Positions 25,048 through 34,862 are shown, counted from the first letter of the stretch. The stretch is DNA of 64,000 nt from Rhizobium leguminosarum bv. viciae USDA 2370 (GCF_002008365.1 NZ_MRDL01000015.1:1-64000), one strand, 5' to 3'. Numbers and translations are program-made. The notes: generated by a model not told the origin, from the letters alone.

Positions 25048-26949
25048 TCAGCCGGCACGGCGTAGCCGGCCGCCGCGCGGCTGGACGGATTGGTCTTCGA
25101 ACAGCGAAGCAAGCTGCTCGGTCATCGCACCGGCAAGCTCATCCGCATCGACGATCGTCACGGCGCGGCGATAATAGCGCGTCACGTCGTGACCGATGCC
25201 GATCGCCAGCAACTCGACAGGCGAGCGCGTCTCGATCTGTTCGATGACGGCACGCAGGTGCCGCTCCAGATAATTGCCCGGATTGACCGACAGCGTCGAA
25301 TCGTCGACCGGCGCCCCGTCCGAGATCATCATCAGGATGCGGCGCTGCTCACGGCGCGCGAGCAGGCGATTATGCGCCCAGATCAGCGCCTCGCCGTCGA
25401 TATTCTCCTTGAGTAGGCCCTCGCGCATCATCAGCCCGAGATTGGCGCGCGCGCGCCGCCACGGCGCGTCGGCCGACTTGTAGATGATGTGGCGCAGGTC
25501 GTTGAGGCGGCCCGGCGTCTGCGGCTTGCCGCCGGCAAGCCAGTTTTCACGCGCCTGCCCGCCCTTCCAGGCTTTGGTCGTAAAGCCCAGGATCTCGACC
25601 TTGACGCCGCAGCGCTCCAACGTACGGGCGAGAATGTCGGCGCAGGTGGCGGCAACCGTGATCGGCCGGCCACGCATCGAGCCGGAATTGTCGATGAGCA
25701 GGGTGACGACGGTATCGCGGAACTGGGTGTCGCGCTCCATCTTGAAGGAAAGCGCCTGCATCGGATCGATGATGATGCGCTGCAGCCGGGCCGGATCGAG
25801 ATAACCCTCTTCCAGGTCGAAATCCCAGGAGCGGTTCTGCTGCGCCATCAGGCGGCGCTGCAGCCGGTTGGCGAGACGGCCGACCGCGCCCTGGAGATGC
25901 GCCAGCTGCTTGTCGAGAAAGGCGCGCAGGCGCTCCAGCTCGGCGGCGTCGCAGAGTTCCTCGGCGGTGATGATCTCGTCGAACTCTTCGGTAAAGACGT
26001 GATAGTCGACCTTTTCGTTGAAATCGGCGAAAGGCGTGTTTGGACGGCGGGTCTCGCCCGGCGTTTCCGAATCGTCCTCGCCTTCTTCCATCATGTCGTC
26101 GTCGGAGATTTCGGCGCCTTCGGTCTCGCCGTCCTCCATCTGCTCGTCGGCGACCTCGCTGTCCTCGACAGGGGCGGCATCCGTGCCGGCATCCTCGTCG
26201 ACCTCGTCCTGGTCCTGCTCGTCGCCGCTCGACTGGTCTTCCTGCTCCGACTGATCGTCATTGTCGGCATCGCTGTCGTCGTCGCCGTATTCCTCGGCCA
26301 TTTCCATGGCCGACAGCATGTTGCGGATGACCTTGGCAAAGGCTTGCTGGTCGTTGATCGCGCTCGACAGGTTGTCGAGTTCAGGCCCTGCCTTGTCCTC
26401 GATAAAGTCACGCCAGAGGTCCAGCACCTTGCCGGCGGAGCCGGGCGGGCGCTGGCCGGTCAGCTTCTCGCGCACCATCATCGCGACGGCTTCGCCGACC
26501 GGTGCGTCTTCCTGGCGCTCGATGCCGGTGAAATTCGCCTTGGAGTATTTCTCTTCCGTCATGGAGCGCAGGTTCGACGCCATGCCCTCCATGCGCAGCG
26601 CGCCGATCGATTCGACGCGCGCCTGCTCGACCACATCGAAGATCGCCCGGGCGTCCGAGCCCTGCGGCGCCATCGTCGCATGCACCTTCTCGTCATGGCA
26701 GGCAAGGCGCAGCGCCATCGAATCGCCGAGCCCGCGGGTGACCGCCAGCTCATGCGCCGTCGGCCGCTTGGAAAGTTCCGGCAGCCGAATGCGCTCGCCG
26801 GTCATCCCCGGCCGTTCATTGGCGAAGGTCACCTCGACATCGCCGTCGCCGGCGATCGAGCGCACGCAGCCGGTTATCGCCCGGCGCAATGGCTCGACGT
26901 CGACAGGCGCGCCGGGTTTTGCTTTCGAATTGTCACCGCGAGCTGCCAT
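25048..26949 (-). CDS. cobT: Aerobic cobaltochelatase subunit CobT
   Basis: A 633-aa subunit of the CobN-CobS-CobT cobaltochelatase, which inserts cobalt into hydrogenobyrinate a,c-diamide in aerobic B12 synthesis. The N-terminal helical part ends in a very acidic linker (about residues 215-300, runs of Asp/Glu/Gln). The C-terminal von Willebrand A domain carries the MIDAS motif DNSGSMRG near residue 416, and [12 protein letters not shown] further on. The family length is about 630. It lies 12 bp downstream of cobS on the same strand, the standard cobS-cobT operon. The phytase-like gene follows. Confidence 0.96.
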   Translation of the reverse strand: MAARGDNSKAKPGAPVDVEPLRRAITGCVRSIAGDGDVEVTFANERPGMTGERIRLPELSKRPTAHELAVTRGLGDSMALRLACHDEKVHATMAPQGSDARAIFDVVEQARVESIGALRMEGMASNLRSMTEEKYSKANFTGIERQEDAPVGEAVAMMVREKLTGQRPPGSAGKVLDLWRDFIEDKAGPELDNLSSAINDQQAFAKVIRNMLSAMEMAEEYGDDDSDADNDDQSEQEDQSSGDEQDQDEVDEDAGTDAAPVEDSEVADEQMEDGETEGAEISDDDMMEEGEDDSETPGETRRPNTPFADFNEKVDYHVFTEEFDEIITAEELCDAAELERLRAFLDKQLAHLQGAVGRLANRLQRRLMAQQNRSWDFDLEEGYLDPARLQRIIIDPMQALSFKMERDTQFRDTVVTLLIDNSGSMRGRPITVAATCADILARTLERCGVKVEILGFTTKAWKGGQARENWLAGGKPQTPGRLNDLRHIIYKSADAPWRRARANLGLMMREGLLKENIDGEALIWAHNRLLARREQRRILMMISDGAPVDDSTLSVNPGNYLERHLRAVIEQIETRSPVELLAIGIGHDVTRYYRRAVTIVDADELAGAMTEQLASLFEDQSVQPRGGRLRRAG

Positions 26950-26961
26950 GATCGGTCGGTC

Positions 26962-27954
26962 TCAAGCCCCGAGAACGATGTTGGCGGCACTTTCCTTCAG
27001 CTCGACGCCGAAGGCGCGCTGATAGTGCTCGGCGACCAACGGGCGTTCCAGCTCGTCGCACTTGTTGAGGAAGGTGACGCGGAAGGCGAAGGCAAGATCG
27101 CCGAAGATCTCGGCGTTTTCGGCCCAGGTGATGACCGTGCGCGGGCTCATGACTGTGGACAGATCACCGTTCATGAAGGCCGCGCGCGTCAAGTCGGCGA
27201 CGCGCACCATCTTCGAAACCGTCTCGCGGCCGTTCTTGTCACTGCCGAAGCTCTTCACCTTGGCGGCGACGATATTCACTTCGTGATCATGCGGCAGGTA
27301 GTTCAGCGTGGTGACGATCGACCAGCGGTCCATCTGCGCCTGGTTGATCTGCTGCGTGCCGTGATAGAGGCCGGTCGTGTCGCCGAGGCCGATCGTGTTC
27401 GCAGTCGCAAACAGACGGAAGGCCGGGTGCGGCCGAATGACGCGGCTCTGGTCGAGCAGCGTCAGGCGTCCGGAGGATTCGAGCACGCGCTGGATGACGA
27501 ACATCACATCGGGGCGGCCGGCATCATATTCGTCGAAAACGAGCGCCACATTGTGCTGGTAGGCCCAGGGCAGGATGCCATCCTTGAACTCGGTGATCTG
27601 CAGCCCGTCCTTGACGACGATTGCATCCTTGCCGACGAGATCGATACGGCTGACATGGCTGTCGAGGTTGATGCGCACGCAAGGCCAGTTGAGCCGCGCC
27701 GCCACCTGCTCGATATGCGAGGACTTGCCCGTGCCGTGATAGCCGGAGATCATCACGCGGCGGTTATGGGCGAAGCCGGCGAGAATGGCGAGCGTCGTGT
27801 CGCGGTCGAACAGGTAGTCGGTATCGAGGTCCGGCACATAGGCGTCGCCCTTGCTGTAGGCAGGAACGCGGATATCGGAATCGATGCCGAAGGTCTCGCG
27901 GACCGAAACGGTGGTATCGGGCAGTTCGGATATATCAAGGTCGATCTTGCTCAT
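26962..27954 (-). CDS. cobS: Aerobic cobaltochelatase subunit CobS (AAA+ ATPase)
   Basis: A 330-aa AAA+ ATPase partner of CobT. Walker A is [13 protein letters not shown], Walker B is [10 protein letters not shown], and the sensor/arginine-finger region includes [12 protein letters not shown] and QAQMDRWS. The N-terminus [14 protein letters not shown] is typical of CobS. ATG 27954 has GGAG five bases upstream and ATG 27957 lies directly before it; I prefer 27954. With CobT it forms the ATP-driven motor that works on CobN during cobalt insertion. No cobalamin riboswitch is visible in the 310-bp gap upstream. Confidence 0.96.
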   Translation of the reverse strand: MSKIDLDISELPDTTVSVRETFGIDSDIRVPAYSKGDAYVPDLDTDYLFDRDTTLAILAGFAHNRRVMISGYHGTGKSSHIEQVAARLNWPCVRINLDSHVSRIDLVGKDAIVVKDGLQITEFKDGILPWAYQHNVALVFDEYDAGRPDVMFVIQRVLESSGRLTLLDQSRVIRPHPAFRLFATANTIGLGDTTGLYHGTQQINQAQMDRWSIVTTLNYLPHDHEVNIVAAKVKSFGSDKNGRETVSKMVRVADLTRAAFMNGDLSTVMSPRTVITWAENAEIFGDLAFAFRVTFLNKCDELERPLVAEHYQRAFGVELKESAANIVLGA

Positions 27955-28264
27955 CATGTCTCCAAGGCGGGTGATGCCACCCGGCCATACTGTCTCAGGC
28001 CATGTCGCAACCGTGACGCCGCGTTTTTTATTCCGCGCCCGTCCAGGTCGGAACGTCGGCGATGCTTCTCCGGGACTGAAACGAAACCTCGGCGGGATAA
28101 TGACCGCGTGCGAGCATTCTTGAAAGAGTCCCGGACAAGAAACGCCGCGTCCGGAAGGTCGGCGGAGGCGATGTCGGGAAAACGCACAAATATGAGCCGC
28201 GTTTGCCTGCGGCCTCAGCCGATTTGGACCATACCCGATTGAAGCCCAAGAGCAAGGACGGGAA
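27955..28264. other. Gene-free stretch between the J-domain gene and cobS
   Basis: About 310 bp with no ORF that I can support. A long-range inverted repeat TCCGGGACT (28067-28075) / AGTCCCGGA (about 28127-28135) encloses roughly 50 bp and could fold as a leader structure upstream of cobS. No B12-box consensus or clear promoter was recognised. Confidence 0.4.
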
Positions 28265-28882
28265 TTAACAAAAACCGTTCTGCTTCAACAATTGATAGGC
28301 CTGGATGACGGCGCGGAAACGCTCCTCCGAGCCGCGGTCGCCGCCATTGGCATCCGGATGGTGTTTCTTCACCAGCTCCTTGTAGCGGCTCTTGATCTCC
28401 GCCGATGTCGCATTGGCGTCGAGCCCCATCGTTTCGAAGGCCTTGGTTTCCAGCGATTTCAGCTTGCGCGCCTGGGGGAAACGCGGCCCGCTGCCCTTGC
28501 CGCCTTCCTTGACGAAGCCGAAGGGATCGCGAACACGCGTATAGGCACCGGAGCGCACCTCCGAATGCAGCGGACTGTCCTTCGCCGCCTTGTTGACGCC
28601 GACCGTCCATGTCGGCCGGTGGCCGGTGATCGCCTCTTTCTGGTATCGCGCGATCTCGCCGTCCGAAAGACCGGAGAAATAATTGTAGCCCTTGTTGTAT
28701 TCCTTGACGTGCTCGAAGCAGAACAAAAAGAACTGGCCTTCCGCATTGCGGCCGACGGGAGCGCGATGCGCCCCCTTCTTGTCGCAGCCGTCCCACTGAC
28801 AGGTAGGCGGCGCCTGCTCTGTCTCCTGCTCGCGTTTGCGGCGTGTTCGGATGCGATCGAAATATTTGGAATCAAGTCTCAT
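28265..28882 (-). CDS. J-domain protein with Cys/His-rich N-terminus
   Basis: A 205-aa protein whose J domain is at the C-terminus (about residues 145-203): ALETMGLD-like start, [19 protein letters not shown] with the essential HPD, and [11 protein letters not shown] domains stimulate DnaK ATPase. The N-terminal 130 residues hold a C-x4-C-x5-H pattern ([16 protein letters not shown]) and then C-x2-H ([18 protein letters not shown]), suggestive of a zinc site. This architecture is common next to cobS in rhizobia and its job is unknown. The start at 28882 has no strong Shine-Dalgarno. It diverges from bolA by about 105 bp. Confidence 0.85.
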   Translation of the reverse strand: MRLDSKYFDRIRTRRKREQETEQAPPTCQWDGCDKKGAHRAPVGRNAEGQFFLFCFEHVKEYNKGYNYFSGLSDGEIARYQKEAITGHRPTWTVGVNKAAKDSPLHSEVRSGAYTRVRDPFGFVKEGGKGSGPRFPQARKLKSLETKAFETMGLDANATSAEIKSRYKELVKKHHPDANGGDRGSEERFRAVIQAYQLLKQNGFC

Positions 28883-28987
28883 GACGGCGCTAATTATGGG
28901 GCTGTCGCGAAGCGACAACAAGAATTGACAAACGGGAATGTTGCTGGCTTGGTAGGTACCCTTTTCGCGAACCAGCAAGACCGGATG

Positions 28988-29269
28988 ATGACCCTGCGAA
29001 CCCGCATCGAAGAAAAACTTGTCGAAGCCTTCGCGCCCGAACGCGTAAGCGTCATCGACGAAAGCCATCTGCATGCCGGCCACCAGCCTGATATCACCGG
29101 CACCGGCGAAACCCATATGCGGGTGAGGATCGTTTCCGGAAAATTCGCCGGCATGTCGCGGCTGGCGCGCCACCGGGCAATCACCGACCTGTTGAAACCG
29201 GAGCTCGATGCCGGCCTGCATGCGCTGGCCGTCGAACCGGCAGCACCCGGCGAACCGACCCGCTGGTAG
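28988..29269 (+). CDS. bolA: BolA family protein
   Basis: A 93-aa BolA-like protein. The conserved core is VIDESHLHAGH followed by HMRVRIVSGKFAGMSRLARHR, and the helix RAITDLLKPELDAGLHAL ends the fold. BolA proteins bind monothiol glutaredoxins through a shared [2Fe-2S] cluster and act in iron-sulfur handling; some bind DNA. ATG 28985 or 28988 could start it; both give the same family N-terminus. It diverges from the J-domain gene and converges with the CorC-like gene; a RIME-like repeat lies in between. Confidence 0.92.
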   Translation: MTLRTRIEEKLVEAFAPERVSVIDESHLHAGHQPDITGTGETHMRVRIVSGKFAGMSRLARHRAITDLLKPELDAGLHALAVEPAAPGEPTRW

Positions 29270-29308
29270 CGGCACCAAAGCCTATATAGGCATTGGCGGC
29301 CCGCAATC

Positions 29309-29368
29309 CTACAGCGCCGCGCGTCTTTTCAGACGCGCAAAACACGCTGTAACAATTTGAATTGTTGG
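29309..29368 (-). repeat. RIME-like element, module B (partial)
   Basis: Reverse partial copy of module B with CTACAGCG/CGCTGTAA arms and an inner GCGCGTCT/AGACGCGC hairpin, followed by CAATTTGAATTGTTG, the counterpart of the linker at 18204-18215. It lies between the convergent bolA and CorC-like genes. A separate perfect 12-bp palindrome GCCTATATAGGC is at 29280-29291. Confidence 0.75.
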
Positions 29369-29370
29369 GG

Positions 29371-30681
29371 TCAGGATGACTTTGCGCCGTCTTCCCCGGC
29401 AGGACGGATGCGCAGCTTGGTGATGCGGTTCTTCTCCCGTTTCATGACGATAAAACGCTTGCCGTAGAAGGTGAAGGCTTGGCGCTCTTCGGGGATGGTC
29501 ATCGATTCATGGATGACGAGGCCCGCAATCGTCGTCGCCTCCTCGTCGGGCAGGCTCCAGTCGAGCGCGCGGTTCAGATCGCGGATCGGCACGCCGCCGT
29601 CGACGACGACGGAACCATCGGCCTCCTGACGTACGCCCTGTATCTCGATATCGTGCTCGTCGGAAATGTCACCGACGATTTCCTCGAGAATATCCTCCAG
29701 CGTGACGATGCCCTGCACTTCGCCATATTCATCGACGACGACGGCGAAATGCTGCTTGCGGCGCAGGAAGGCGTTGAGCTGGTCCTCGAGGTTGGTGCTG
29801 TCGGGCACGAACCACGGCTTCTGCGCGATCTTCACGATATCGAGGTTCTGCGGCTCCATGTTCGGCTCGGCAAGTGCCCGCAGCAGATCCTTGGCATGAA
29901 CGACACCGATGATGTTGTCGATCGTGCCACGCCACAACGGCATGCGCGTATAGGGACTTTCGAGGATGACGCGCACCACCGCTTCCGGCGGATCATCGGC
30001 GTTGATCGCCCGCATCGCGGTGCGGTGGACCATGATGTCGGACAGTTCGAGTTCGCTGAGATCGAGCACGCCGCCGAGGCGGTCGCGGTCAGCCTTCACC
30101 ACCGATCCCTCGCGGTGCAGCAGGTCGACGGCGCCGCGCAGTTCCTCATGCGCCGTCAGCATCGATGTCTCTCGTGACAGATTGATGCCGAACAGCGAAA
30201 GAATCTGCCGCACAATCGCATTGACGAAGGAGGAAATCGGCCCGACGACGGTGACGAAGAGCTTGGCAGGCAGCGCGATGGCGAGTGCGAAGCGCTCAGG
30301 CGCCGAAATCGCCCAGCTCTTCGGCAGCACTTCCGCGAAGATAACCAGGATGACGGTCATCGCGAGTGTCGCCAGCGCCACGCCGGAACTGCCGAACAGC
30401 CCCAGAAAGAGGCTGGTGGCGATCGAGGAGGACAGGATGTTGGCGAGATTGTTGCCGATCAGCAGCGCGCCGATCAGCCGGTCGCGCCGCTCGATCAACT
30501 GCCGGACGAGGCCGGCGCGTTCGTCGCCGTTGACTTCGAGTGTATGGATACGGCTGCGCGAAACGGCGGTCAGCGCGGTCTCGGAGCCGGAAAAGAAGGC
30601 GGACATGAGCACGAGCGCCGTGATCGAAAGGATCTCCGGCCAGTATGTCTCGAGAAATGCCAGAGCGCCTTCGATCGACAT
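29371..30681 (-). CDS. HlyC/CorC family protein (DUF21-CBS-CorC)
   Basis: A 436-aa membrane protein of the CNNM/CorC group. The N-terminal DUF21 part has four membrane segments (ILSITALVLMSAFFSGSETA with the typical SGSETA motif, then LLIGNNLANILSSSIATSLF, and LAMTVILVIFAEVLPKSWAI). Two CBS domains follow (MVHRTAMRAIN and VVDEYGEVQGIVTLEDILEEIVG) and a CorC_HlyC domain with TTIAGLVIHE closes it. Family members take part in magnesium or cobalt efflux. The start overlaps the aroB stop by one base (TGATG), so it is the last gene of the aroK-aroB unit. Confidence 0.92.
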   Translation of the reverse strand: MSIEGALAFLETYWPEILSITALVLMSAFFSGSETALTAVSRSRIHTLEVNGDERAGLVRQLIERRDRLIGALLIGNNLANILSSSIATSLFLGLFGSSGVALATLAMTVILVIFAEVLPKSWAISAPERFALAIALPAKLFVTVVGPISSFVNAIVRQILSLFGINLSRETSMLTAHEELRGAVDLLHREGSVVKADRDRLGGVLDLSELELSDIMVHRTAMRAINADDPPEAVVRVILESPYTRMPLWRGTIDNIIGVVHAKDLLRALAEPNMEPQNLDIVKIAQKPWFVPDSTNLEDQLNAFLRRKQHFAVVVDEYGEVQGIVTLEDILEEIVGDISDEHDIEIQGVRQEADGSVVVDGGVPIRDLNRALDWSLPDEEATTIAGLVIHESMTIPEERQAFTFYGKRFIVMKREKNRITKLRIRPAGEDGAKSS

Positions 30682-31811
30682 CAGGCGTGTTTTTCCCGGA
30701 GAAAGCTGATCGCTTCGGACGCCGGAACATCGTCGGCGACGAAGGACTGACCGATGCCGCGTGTCAGGATGAAGGTGAGCTTGCCGCTCTTGACCTTCTT
30801 GTCCTGGGCGATCGCGTCCATCAGCGTTTCGGCCGGCGGCAAGTCGCCTGGAATATCGGACATGCGGGTCGGAAGGCCGACCTCCTTCAGATGCCGCTCG
30901 ACGCGCCGGGCATCGTCGGGGCTTGCAAGGTTCATCCGTGCGGAGAATTCATGCGCCAGCACCATGCCGATCGAAACGCCCTCGCCATGCACGAGGCGGG
31001 AGCTGTCATAGGCGGTCGCCGCTTCCAGCGCATGCCCGAAAGTATGGCCGAGATTGAGCAGCGCCCGCTGACCGTTCTCGCGCTCGTCGGCAACGACGAC
31101 ATCGGCCTTCGCCTGGCAGCTCGCGGCAATCGCCTCGATGCGCGCGGAGCCGCCGGTAAAAACCGCCTTCCAGTTCGCTTCCAGCCAGGCGAAGAAATCC
31201 GGCTTGTCGATCAGCCCGTATTTCGCGACCTCGGCGTAACCTGCGCGGAATTCGCGCGCGCTCAGCGAATTCAGCACATCTGTATCGGCCAGAACCAGGT
31301 CCGGCTGATGGAAGACACCGATCAGATTCTTGCCATGGCGGGAATTGATGCCGGTCTTGCCGCCGACGGAGGAGTCGACCTGCGACAACAGCGAAGTCGG
31401 CACCTGGACGAAGCGCACGCCGCGGCGGACGATGCCGGCCGCAAATCCCGAAAGATCGCCGATGACGCCGCCGCCGAGCGCGATGACGTAATCGTTACGC
31501 TCGACGCGGGCTTCGAGCACCTTGTCGCAGGCTGTGATCAGATGTTCGAAGCTCTTGGTCTTCTCACCGGCCGGCAGGACGACCTCTGCCGAGGCGATAC
31601 CCGCTTCACCCAGACTTGCGACGAGGGCCTTGAGATAGAGCGGCGCGACATTTTCGTCGGTGACAACAGCCGCCTTGCGGCCCTTGAGCCGGGTGGCGAT
31701 CTCGGCGCCGGCTCGCGCAATCAACCCCGGCCCGATCAGGATGTCGTAGGCGCGCTCGCCGAGCGGCACATGCACCGTTCGGATGGCGGAGGCGGAGGTT
31801 ATCGCATTCAT
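30681..31811 (-). CDS. aroB: 3-dehydroquinate synthase
   Basis: A 376-aa NAD- and metal-dependent enzyme that makes 3-dehydroquinate from DAHP in the shikimate pathway. The NAD-binding block ALGGGVIGDLSGFAAG and the VPTSLLSQVDSSVGGKTGIN block are diagnostic; the metal-binding histidines lie in LLNLGHTFGHALE and LVHGEGVSIGM. The start at 31811 overlaps the aroK stop by four bases (ATGA); an upstream open frame in the aroK gene is spurious. Length is normal. The CorC-like gene follows with a one-base overlap. Confidence 0.96.
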   Translation of the reverse strand: MNAITSASAIRTVHVPLGERAYDILIGPGLIARAGAEIATRLKGRKAAVVTDENVAPLYLKALVASLGEAGIASAEVVLPAGEKTKSFEHLITACDKVLEARVERNDYVIALGGGVIGDLSGFAAGIVRRGVRFVQVPTSLLSQVDSSVGGKTGINSRHGKNLIGVFHQPDLVLADTDVLNSLSAREFRAGYAEVAKYGLIDKPDFFAWLEANWKAVFTGGSARIEAIAASCQAKADVVVADERENGQRALLNLGHTFGHALEAATAYDSSRLVHGEGVSIGMVLAHEFSARMNLASPDDARRVERHLKEVGLPTRMSDIPGDLPPAETLMDAIAQDKKVKSGKLTFILTRGIGQSFVADDVPASEAISFLREKHA

Positions 31812-32398
31812 GACGCTGCACTTTCCTTCTGAGCTTCGATCACGGCCTTTAAGACCTCGTCGGCCATGATTTCCTTGCGCACGTCGCGCGAAAGCACGGT
31901 GATATCGGCCTGCGCATAGATCGGATAGCGCGCATTCATCAGGCCCTCGAGCGTCTGCTTCGGATTTTCGGTCTTCAGCAGCGGCCGCGTGTCGCGTTTG
32001 TTGACTCGCTCCCACAACACGTCGAGATCGGCCTTCAGCCAGACGGAAAGGCCGCCCTTCTTGATATGCTTGCGCGTCCGGTCGTTGATGAAGGCGCCGC
32101 CGCCGGTGGAGACGACACGCGGCCCGCTCTTTAGCAGCCGCTTCACCACCCGCGCTTCCAACGCCCGGAACTCTTGCTCGCCATAGGCGGCGAAAAGCTC
32201 GGCGATCGTCATGCGCGACACCCGCTCGATCTCCAGATCGCTGTCGATGAAGGGAATGGCGAGCTGGCTGGCGACGATGCGGCCGACGGAGGATTTGCCG
32301 GCGCCCATCAGGCCGACAAGGATCAGATTGCGTGAACCGAGCGCGGCGCGAGCTCTGTCTCTCAAGCTGTCAGCAACGGTCAGCAGTTGTTCACTCAT
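31808..32398 (-). CDS. aroK: Shikimate kinase
   Basis: A 196-aa kinase that phosphorylates shikimate at the 3-hydroxyl. Walker A is LMGAGKSSVGR, the shikimate-binding residues are in DSDLEIERVSRMTIAE, and the VVSTGGGAFI motif and the lid region RDTRPLLKTENP are clear. ATG 32398 is preferred over a GTG at 32410. It is the first gene of the aroK-aroB-CorC operon; translational coupling to aroB is by ATGA. A 10-bp palindrome GTTTGCAAAC (32416-32425) lies just upstream. Confidence 0.95.
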   Translation of the reverse strand: MSEQLLTVADSLRDRARAALGSRNLILVGLMGAGKSSVGRIVASQLAIPFIDSDLEIERVSRMTIAELFAAYGEQEFRALEARVVKRLLKSGPRVVSTGGGAFINDRTRKHIKKGGLSVWLKADLDVLWERVNKRDTRPLLKTENPKQTLEGLMNARYPIYAQADITVLSRDVRKEIMADEVLKAVIEAQKESAAS

Positions 32399-32491
32399 CG
32401 GTCCATTCACACTTTGTTTGCAAACGGTATCGACAAATGCAGGTGGAGCGTCAAGTCGCGGACAAGGGAATCATGGCTTGAATACCGCTTC

Positions 32492-32519
32492 TTGCACTTG
32501 CAGATAGGCTTCTTATAAC
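32492..32519 (+). promoter_or_regulatory. Probable sigma-70 promoter for the small gene and xerD
   Basis: TTGCAC (32492-32497) and TATAAC (32514-32519) are separated by 16 bp. A 6-bp hairpin GCTTCT/AGAAGC overlaps the -10 element. A start near 32526 leaves a short leader before the Shine-Dalgarno AAGGAG at about 32534. Confidence 0.5.
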
Positions 32520-32546
32520 AGAAGCAGAGCATGAAGGAGTTGCTGA

Positions 32547-32723
32547 ATGCCGACCCTGTTCCGTTTCCTGTTCGTCTGCGCGATCCTCGCCGGGACGGTC
32601 TACGGAGCGATGCTGGCGCTTGTGACCTTCGTGGAGCCGCAGCAGCGCGACGTGACGATCCGCATTCCGTCCGAACGGGTCAATCCGCCCGCCACGGGTG
32701 CGATCGACACGACCAGGAAGTGA
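32547..32723 (+). CDS. Small membrane protein upstream of xerD
   Basis: A 58-aa protein with a strong Shine-Dalgarno (AAGGAG). The first half is one membrane segment ([23 protein letters not shown] split by a Gly-Ala region), and the polar second half reads [18 protein letters not shown] and ends in Lys. Homologues in rhizobia have the same place before xerD and are sometimes labelled histidine kinase without any kinase motif; I see none. It ends 5 bp before the xerD start, so the two are co-transcribed. The topology suggests a small inner-membrane protein with a periplasmic tail. Confidence 0.72.
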   Translation: MPTLFRFLFVCAILAGTVYGAMLALVTFVEPQQRDVTIRIPSERVNPPATGAIDTTRK

Positions 32724-32728
32724 CCGGC

Positions 32729-33682
32729 ATGGTGGATCTCGGTCGCGTCCATGTGGAATCCTTCCTGGAGATGATGAGCGCCGAGCGGGGTGCTGCCGCC
32801 AACACGCTGCAATCCTATGAACGCGATCTCGACGATGTCAGATCCTTCCTGAAGGAGCGCAGCATACGGCTTACCGAAGCCGCCTCCGCCGATCTTGCCG
32901 CCTATCTCTCCTCACTCGCCGGAAAGGGCTTCAAACCCTCCTCGCAGGCGCGCCGGCTTGCGGCCATGCGGCAGTTCTACAAGTTCCTCTACGCCGAGGG
33001 CCTAAGGACCGACGACCCTACAGGCATTCTCGATGCGCCGAAGAAAGGCCGTCCGCTGCCGAAGACGATGGGTGTCGAGGAGGTCGGCAGGTTACTTTCG
33101 CAGGCAGAGGTCGAGGCGGAGGATGCGGCTCCGGGCCAGTTGCACCGCCTGCGCATGCTGGCACTGCTGGAGCTGCTCTATGCCACCGGAATGCGTGTCA
33201 GCGAACTCGTTTCGCTTCCTGCCCGCGTGCTCGATCAGGAAGGCCGTTTCCTGATGATCCGCGGCAAGGGCAACAAGGAACGGCTGGTGCCGCTGTCGCA
33301 ATCGGCGATATCAGCCCTCAAATCCTACGGGCGCCTGCTGGCGACCGAAAATGCAGCAATGAAGGAACCGCCGGAAAGCGCCTGGCTGTTTCCCTCCGCC
33401 TCGAAGGAGGGATATCTGCCGCGCCAGGTTTTTGCCCGCGACCTCAAGAACCTGGCGATCCGCGCCGGCCTGACGCCGTCGCTGATCTCGCCGCATGTCA
33501 TGCGCCACGCCTTTGCCAGCCACCTGCTGGCCAACGGCGCCGATCTGCGCGTCGTACAGGAACTCCTCGGCCATTCGGACATTTCGACCACGCAGATCTA
33601 CACACATGTCCTCGAAGAGAGGCTGCAGCAGCTTGTCCAGACGCATCACCCCCTTGCCAAACAGGCGAAAAAGCACGAATAG
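32729..33682 (+). CDS. xerD: Site-specific tyrosine recombinase XerD
   Basis: A 317-aa tyrosine recombinase that resolves chromosome dimers at dif with XerC and FtsK. The N-terminal SAM-like core-binding domain covers residues 5-90. The catalytic residues are R156 (ATGMRVSEL), K180 (IRGKGNKER), H256 and R259 (HVMRH), H282 (LLGHSD) and the nucleophile Y291 (TQIYTHV). A typical housekeeping XerD, not an integrase of a mobile element: it has core gene neighbours and no attachment repeats. It starts 5 bp after the small membrane gene and is followed by accA. Confidence 0.94.
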   Translation: MVDLGRVHVESFLEMMSAERGAAANTLQSYERDLDDVRSFLKERSIRLTEAASADLAAYLSSLAGKGFKPSSQARRLAAMRQFYKFLYAEGLRTDDPTGILDAPKKGRPLPKTMGVEEVGRLLSQAEVEAEDAAPGQLHRLRMLALLELLYATGMRVSELVSLPARVLDQEGRFLMIRGKGNKERLVPLSQSAISALKSYGRLLATENAAMKEPPESAWLFPSASKEGYLPRQVFARDLKNLAIRAGLTPSLISPHVMRHAFASHLLANGADLRVVQELLGHSDISTTQIYTHVLEERLQQLVQTHHPLAKQAKKHE

Positions 33683-33744
33683 GACCGGCGACATGGGGCG
33701 GAGCCAGGAAAACGCCCCGGGCACAAGGAACGGAAACGCACCTC

Positions 33745-34698
33745 ATGCACAATTATCTCGACTTCGAAAAGCCGATCTCCGACCTCGAAGGCAAGATCAT
33801 CGAGCTGAAGAAGCTCGCAACGGAAGACGAGAGCATCGACACCACCGATGAGATCGGCCGGCTGGAGGTTCGCGTCCGTGAGGCGATCGTCGAAATTTAC
33901 TCCAAGCTCAATCCCTGGCAGAAGACGCAGGTCGCCCGCCATCCGCAGCGCCCGCATTTCGTCGATTACGCCAAGACGCTGTTCCAGGAATTCACGCCGC
34001 TCGCCGGCGACCGAAAATTTTCCGAGGATGCCGCGATCCAGGCGGGCCTTGCCCGCTTCCGCGGTCAGCCCGTCGCCGTCATCGGCCAGGAAAAAGGCAA
34101 CGACACCAAGAGCCGCATCAAGCACAATTTCGGCAGCCCCCGCCCGGAAGGCTACCGAAAGGCGATCCGCATTCTTGAAATGGCCGATCGTTTTGGTCTG
34201 CCGGTGATTTCGCTGGTGGATACGGCAGGCGCCTATCCCGGCGTCGGCGCCGAAGAGCGCGGCCAGGCCGAGGCAATCGCCCGCTCGACGGAAATGTGTC
34301 TCGGTGTCAAGGTTCCCCTCGTTTCCGTCGTCATCGGCGAAGGCGGCTCGGGCGGCGCCATCGCCATCGCCACCGGCAACAAGGTCTATATGCTCGAGCA
34401 TTCGATCTATAGCGTCATCTCGCCCGAAGGGGCAGCCTCCATCCTCTGGCGCGATTCCACCCGCGCCCGGGAAGCGGCGACCAACATGAAAATCACCGCT
34501 GAAGACCTGAAATCGCTCGGCATCATCGACGGCATCATTTCCGAGCCACTCGGCGGCGCGCATCGCGATCCCGACAGCGTCATTGCCGCGACCGGCGATA
34601 CGATCGCCAATGCCCTGGCCGAAATGGCGTCCCGTTCCGGCGAGCAGCTGCGCAACGAGCGTCGGCAGAAATTCCTCGCAATGGGCCGCAATCTCTAA
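33745..34698 (+). CDS. accA: Acetyl-CoA carboxylase carboxyltransferase subunit alpha
   Basis: A 317-aa subunit of the AccAD carboxyltransferase, which moves the carboxyl group from biotin to acetyl-CoA to make malonyl-CoA. Family blocks include [15 protein letters not shown] at the start, [19 protein letters not shown], and the oxyanion region [18 protein letters not shown]; the Gly-rich [11 protein letters not shown] is followed by [12 protein letters not shown]. Length is normal. A hairpin (GGGGCG/CGCCCC) lies between xerD and accA. A short perfect hairpin GGCCAA/TTGGCC follows the gene at 34725-34739. Confidence 0.96.
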   Translation: MHNYLDFEKPISDLEGKIIELKKLATEDESIDTTDEIGRLEVRVREAIVEIYSKLNPWQKTQVARHPQRPHFVDYAKTLFQEFTPLAGDRKFSEDAAIQAGLARFRGQPVAVIGQEKGNDTKSRIKHNFGSPRPEGYRKAIRILEMADRFGLPVISLVDTAGAYPGVGAEERGQAEAIARSTEMCLGVKVPLVSVVIGEGGSGGAIAIATGNKVYMLEHSIYSVISPEGAASILWRDSTRAREAATNMKITAEDLKSLGIIDGIISEPLGGAHRDPDSVIAATGDTIANALAEMASRSGEQLRNERRQKFLAMGRNL

Positions 34699-34790
34699 CA
34701 GACATTCGGCTCTTCGCCGATTGGGGCCAAATCTTGGCCACATTGATGTTATCTGTAACACTCGCGCTTGCGGGGACGTTCGTGGCAAAG

Positions 34791-34862
34791 TCATAGGCTG
34801 GTAAGGGTTTATAAAGTATAAGCCGCCTATGATTCCTTCTGATGCCCGGACTCCATAGGCGG
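34791..34862 (+). promoter_or_regulatory. Leader with two mutually exclusive hairpins before the L,D-transpeptidase
   Basis: Three related segments lie in the leader. Segment 1 is TCATAGGC (34791-34798), segment 2 is CCGCCTATGA (34823-34832) and segment 3 is CATAGGCGG (34854-34862). Segments 1 and 2 can form 8 bp; segments 2 and 3 can form 9 bp. Because segment 2 is shared, the two hairpins exclude one another, the hallmark of attenuators and riboswitch-like switches. The gene starts at 34896, 33 bases after segment 3. Seen directly in the sequence; function is inferred. Confidence 0.45.

Noticed and set aside
25489..28242. A 917-codon open frame on the plus strand across cobT-cobS
   Set aside because: It is the antisense shadow of two well-recognised genes, rich in Arg, Gly, Asp and His as expected from reversed high-GC coding DNA, with no domain.
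28028..28255. Possible small genes in the gap between the J-domain gene and cobS
   Set aside because: Open frames exist but have no Shine-Dalgarno, no signal or domain, and atypical composition.
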